Below are positions 5,105 through 6,544 of a DNA stretch of 6,544 bases, piece after piece; positions within the stretch are counted from its first letter, which is position 1; the number at the start of each line of letters is the position of its first letter. Source of the stretch: an uncultured Gammaproteobacteria bacterium. Its GTDB lineage: Bacteria; Pseudomonadota; Gammaproteobacteria; Pseudomonadales; Pseudohongiellaceae. The position numbers and the translations under genes are program-made. Under the pieces are notes generated by a model. That model saw nothing but the letters and a program-made list of their open reading frames with translations. It was not told the origin of the DNA and ran no database searches. The stretch is taken from positions 1 to 6,544 of the forward strand of contig CAIYIP010000495.1 of assembly GCA_903926285.1 (NCBI GenBank), read 5' to 3'.

Positions 5105-5138
5105 TAAGTGTCAAGTTAAGCATTAAGTTAAGTGTTCA
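5105..5138 (+). repeat. Cluster of TAAG / AAGTTAAG direct repeats upstream of gpmI
   Basis: TAAG occurs at 5105, 5117, 5124 and 5129. AAGTTAAG occurs at 5113-5120 and again 12 bp later at 5125-5132. TAAGTGTCA (5105-5113) and TAAGTGTTCA (5129-5138) flank the cluster. The whole lies 38-71 bases before the gpmI ATG, in the expected promoter or 5' leader zone. I could not find a convincing -35/-10 pair for gpmI within it. The rest of the 4884-5175 gap holds the minus-strand promoter and palindromes listed separately, and no gene. Confidence 0.5.
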
Positions 5139-5175
5139 GCTCTAAACCATCTTCTCTACTCACACGAAGCCATTC

Positions 5176-6544
5176 ATGACTATCCCGAACGGACCCACCC
5201 TGCTGCTCATACTTGATGGCTGGGGTCATCGCGACAATCCAGCCTATAACGCCATAGCCATAGCCAACACCCCCGTATGGGACAGGTTATTGGCCACGCA
5301 CCCACACACACTCATCCATACTTCAGGCATGAATGTAGGTTTGCCGGACGGCCAGATGGGCAATTCTGAAGTCGGTCACATGAACCTCGGCGCAGGCCGG
5401 GTTGTGTACCAGAGCCTGACGCGTATCAACAAAGCAATCAGCGATGGGGAGTTTTTCCAGAATGCTGTTCTGCAGGATGCCATCAGCCAGGCGCTGAAAC
5501 ATGACAGCGCCTTGCACATCATCGGCCTACTGTCGGACGGCGGCATTCACAGCCATGAAGACCATATCGCCGCGATGATAGCCATGGCCGAGCAGCGCGG
5601 CTGCCGCAAGATTTTCCTGCATGCATTACTTGATGGTCGCGACACTCCGCCGCGTTGTGCCGAAAGCTCACTGCAACGCTTCAGTGCAAAATTTGCTGAA
5701 ACAGGCAGTGGACGTATTGCCAGTATCAGTGGCCGCTTCTTTGGCATGGATCGCGACAAACGCTGGGATCGTGTCGCAAAAGCCTTCAATGCAATGTGCC
5801 ACGGCCAGGCGCAATATCAGGAGACCGATACGGTCACTGCGCTTCACAAGGCCTATGCCCGTAACGAGAACGACGAATTTGTAATACCGACTGTAATCTG
5901 TCCTGCCGGAGAAAAACCGGTGAGTATTGCTGATCGTGATGCGGTGATATTCATGAATTTCCGCGCTGATCGTGCACGTGAACTCAGCCAGGTTTTTGTC
6001 AGTAAGGACTTCGCTGATTTCGATCGCGGCACACTGCCCAAGCTCAGCACCTTTGTGACGCTCACTGAGTATTCTTCCTCGATAAAAGCACCCTGCGCGT
6101 TTCCACCCGACAACATGAACAATGGCTTTGGCGAATATGTAGCGGCCAAAGGGCTGACCCAACTGCGTATTGCCGAAACTGAAAAATATGCCCACGTCAC
6201 GTTCTTTTTTAGCACTGGCAGGGAGCAGGAATATCCCGGCGAAACCCGCATCCTGATTCCATCACCAAAGGTGGAAACCTACGACCTGAAACCTGAAATG
6301 AGCGCCTATGAAGTGACCGACAAACTCGTGGATGCGATAACAAGACGCGAATTTGCCACCATCATCTGTAACTACGCCAATGGTGACATGGTTGGGCATA
6401 CTGGTGTTCTCGAAGCTGCAGTAAAAGCAGTTGAAGTACTTGATGAATGTCTGGGCCGTATTACAGAAGCCCTGCTTGCCGTTGATGGCTGCTGCCTGAT
6501 TACTGCGGATCATGGCAACGTAGAACAAATGCAGGACGAGCAAA
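5176..6544 (+). CDS. gpmI: 2,3-bisphosphoglycerate-independent phosphoglycerate mutase (3' truncated by window edge)
   Basis: This cytoplasmic glycolytic enzyme interconverts 3- and 2-phosphoglycerate through a phosphoserine intermediate using two Mn2+ ions. The first 456 residues are present, out of about 510-515 usual for the family. The phosphatase-like domain shows D14 in ILDGWG and the nucleophile S64 in GNSEVGHMN. The inserted transferase domain carries GGIHSHEDH (122-130) and DGRDTPP (153-159). Back in the first domain are NFRADRARE (261-269), EKYAHVTFFFS (336-346), D404 and H408 in NGDMVGH, and D445-H446 in TADHGN. These match the metal ligands known from the Geobacillus stearothermophilus enzyme; the last ligand His lies beyond the edge. 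GREQEYPGE is preceded by S-T where SGGRE is common. ATG 5176 fits the family start (D14 and S64 in usual positions) with a weak GAAG ribosome site. It is divergent from the rhodanese gene. Confidence 0.97.
   Translation, partial: MTIPNGPTLLLILDGWGHRDNPAYNAIAIANTPVWDRLLATHPHTLIHTSGMNVGLPDGQMGNSEVGHMNLGAGRVVYQSLTRINKAISDGEFFQNAVLQDAISQALKHDSALHIIGLLSDGGIHSHEDHIAAMIAMAEQRGCRKIFLHALLDGRDTPPRCAESSLQRFSAKFAETGSGRIASISGRFFGMDRDKRWDRVAKAFNAMCHGQAQYQETDTVTALHKAYARNENDEFVIPTVICPAGEKPVSIADRDAVIFMNFRADRARELSQVFVSKDFADFDRGTLPKLSTFVTLTEYSSSIKAPCAFPPDNMNNGFGEYVAAKGLTQLRIAETEKYAHVTFFFSTGREQEYPGETRILIPSPKVETYDLKPEMSAYEVTDKLVDAITRREFATIICNYANGDMVGHTGVLEAAVKAVEVLDECLGRITEALLAVDGCCLITADHGNVEQMQDEQ

Noticed and set aside
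5668..6251. Long open frames on the minus strand opposite gpmI (175 and 132 codons)
   Set aside because: They lie wholly antisense to a clearly conserved enzyme, overlap each other in different frames, and encode no recognisable domain.
1..6544. Mobile element, CRISPR array, defence or other novel multi-gene system
   Set aside because: No transposase, integrase, terminal repeats, regularly spaced repeats with spacers or unknown protein-coding genes are present. All seven genes belong to well-known conserved families in a conserved order.

Overview
The window looks like ordinary core chromosome of a gammaproteobacterium. The gene order glnA, ntrB, ntrC, trmL, then oppositely oriented secB and a rhodanese-domain gene, then gpmI, matches the arrangement I recall from Pseudomonas and relatives. 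The rhodanese/gpmI divergence and the secB and trmL neighbourhood also resemble the yibN-grxC-secB-gpsA-cysE-trmL / gpmI region of Escherichia coli. Base composition is moderate and even, and every protein is a close match to its family. I see no mobile element, CRISPR array, tRNA or rRNA. I cannot name the genus from this sequence.

Layout: (1) 1-386 is the 3' end of glnA (adenylylatable type I glutamine synthetase), followed by a hairpin and a strong Rho-independent terminator at 431-460. (2) 461-698 is a regulatory intergenic region holding an unusual set of 8-bp elements spaced 18 bp apart, a 13-bp palindrome, a candidate promoter and two NtrC-box-like sites. (3) 699-3253 is ntrB-ntrC, the nitrogen two-component system, with a 4-bp ATGA overlap. 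(4) 3254-3390 is a short intergenic region with a 7-bp hairpin and a 15-bp palindrome. (5) trmL (3391-3873) converges on secB, and the two share a bidirectional terminator at 3876-3910. (6) secB and a membrane-anchored rhodanese-domain gene lie on the minus strand, 42 bp apart and probably co-transcribed from a promoter at 4947-4975. (7) 4884-5175 is the divergent control region, with clustered TAAG/AAGTTAAG repeats. (8) gpmI (cofactor-independent phosphoglycerate mutase) runs off the right edge after 456 codons.

Functionally, glnA and ntrBC form one nitrogen-assimilation module: NtrB phosphorylates NtrC under nitrogen limitation, and NtrC~P with sigma-54 drives glnA-type promoters. The boxes upstream of ntrB suggest NtrC also controls its own operon. 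The remaining genes are housekeeping: tRNA wobble-base methylation, protein-export chaperone, a membrane sulfurtransferase-like protein and glycolysis.

I did not find a new biological system here. The items most worth a second look are the regulatory DNA between glnA and ntrB, the repeats upstream of gpmI, and the absence of a glutaredoxin gene between secB and the rhodanese gene.
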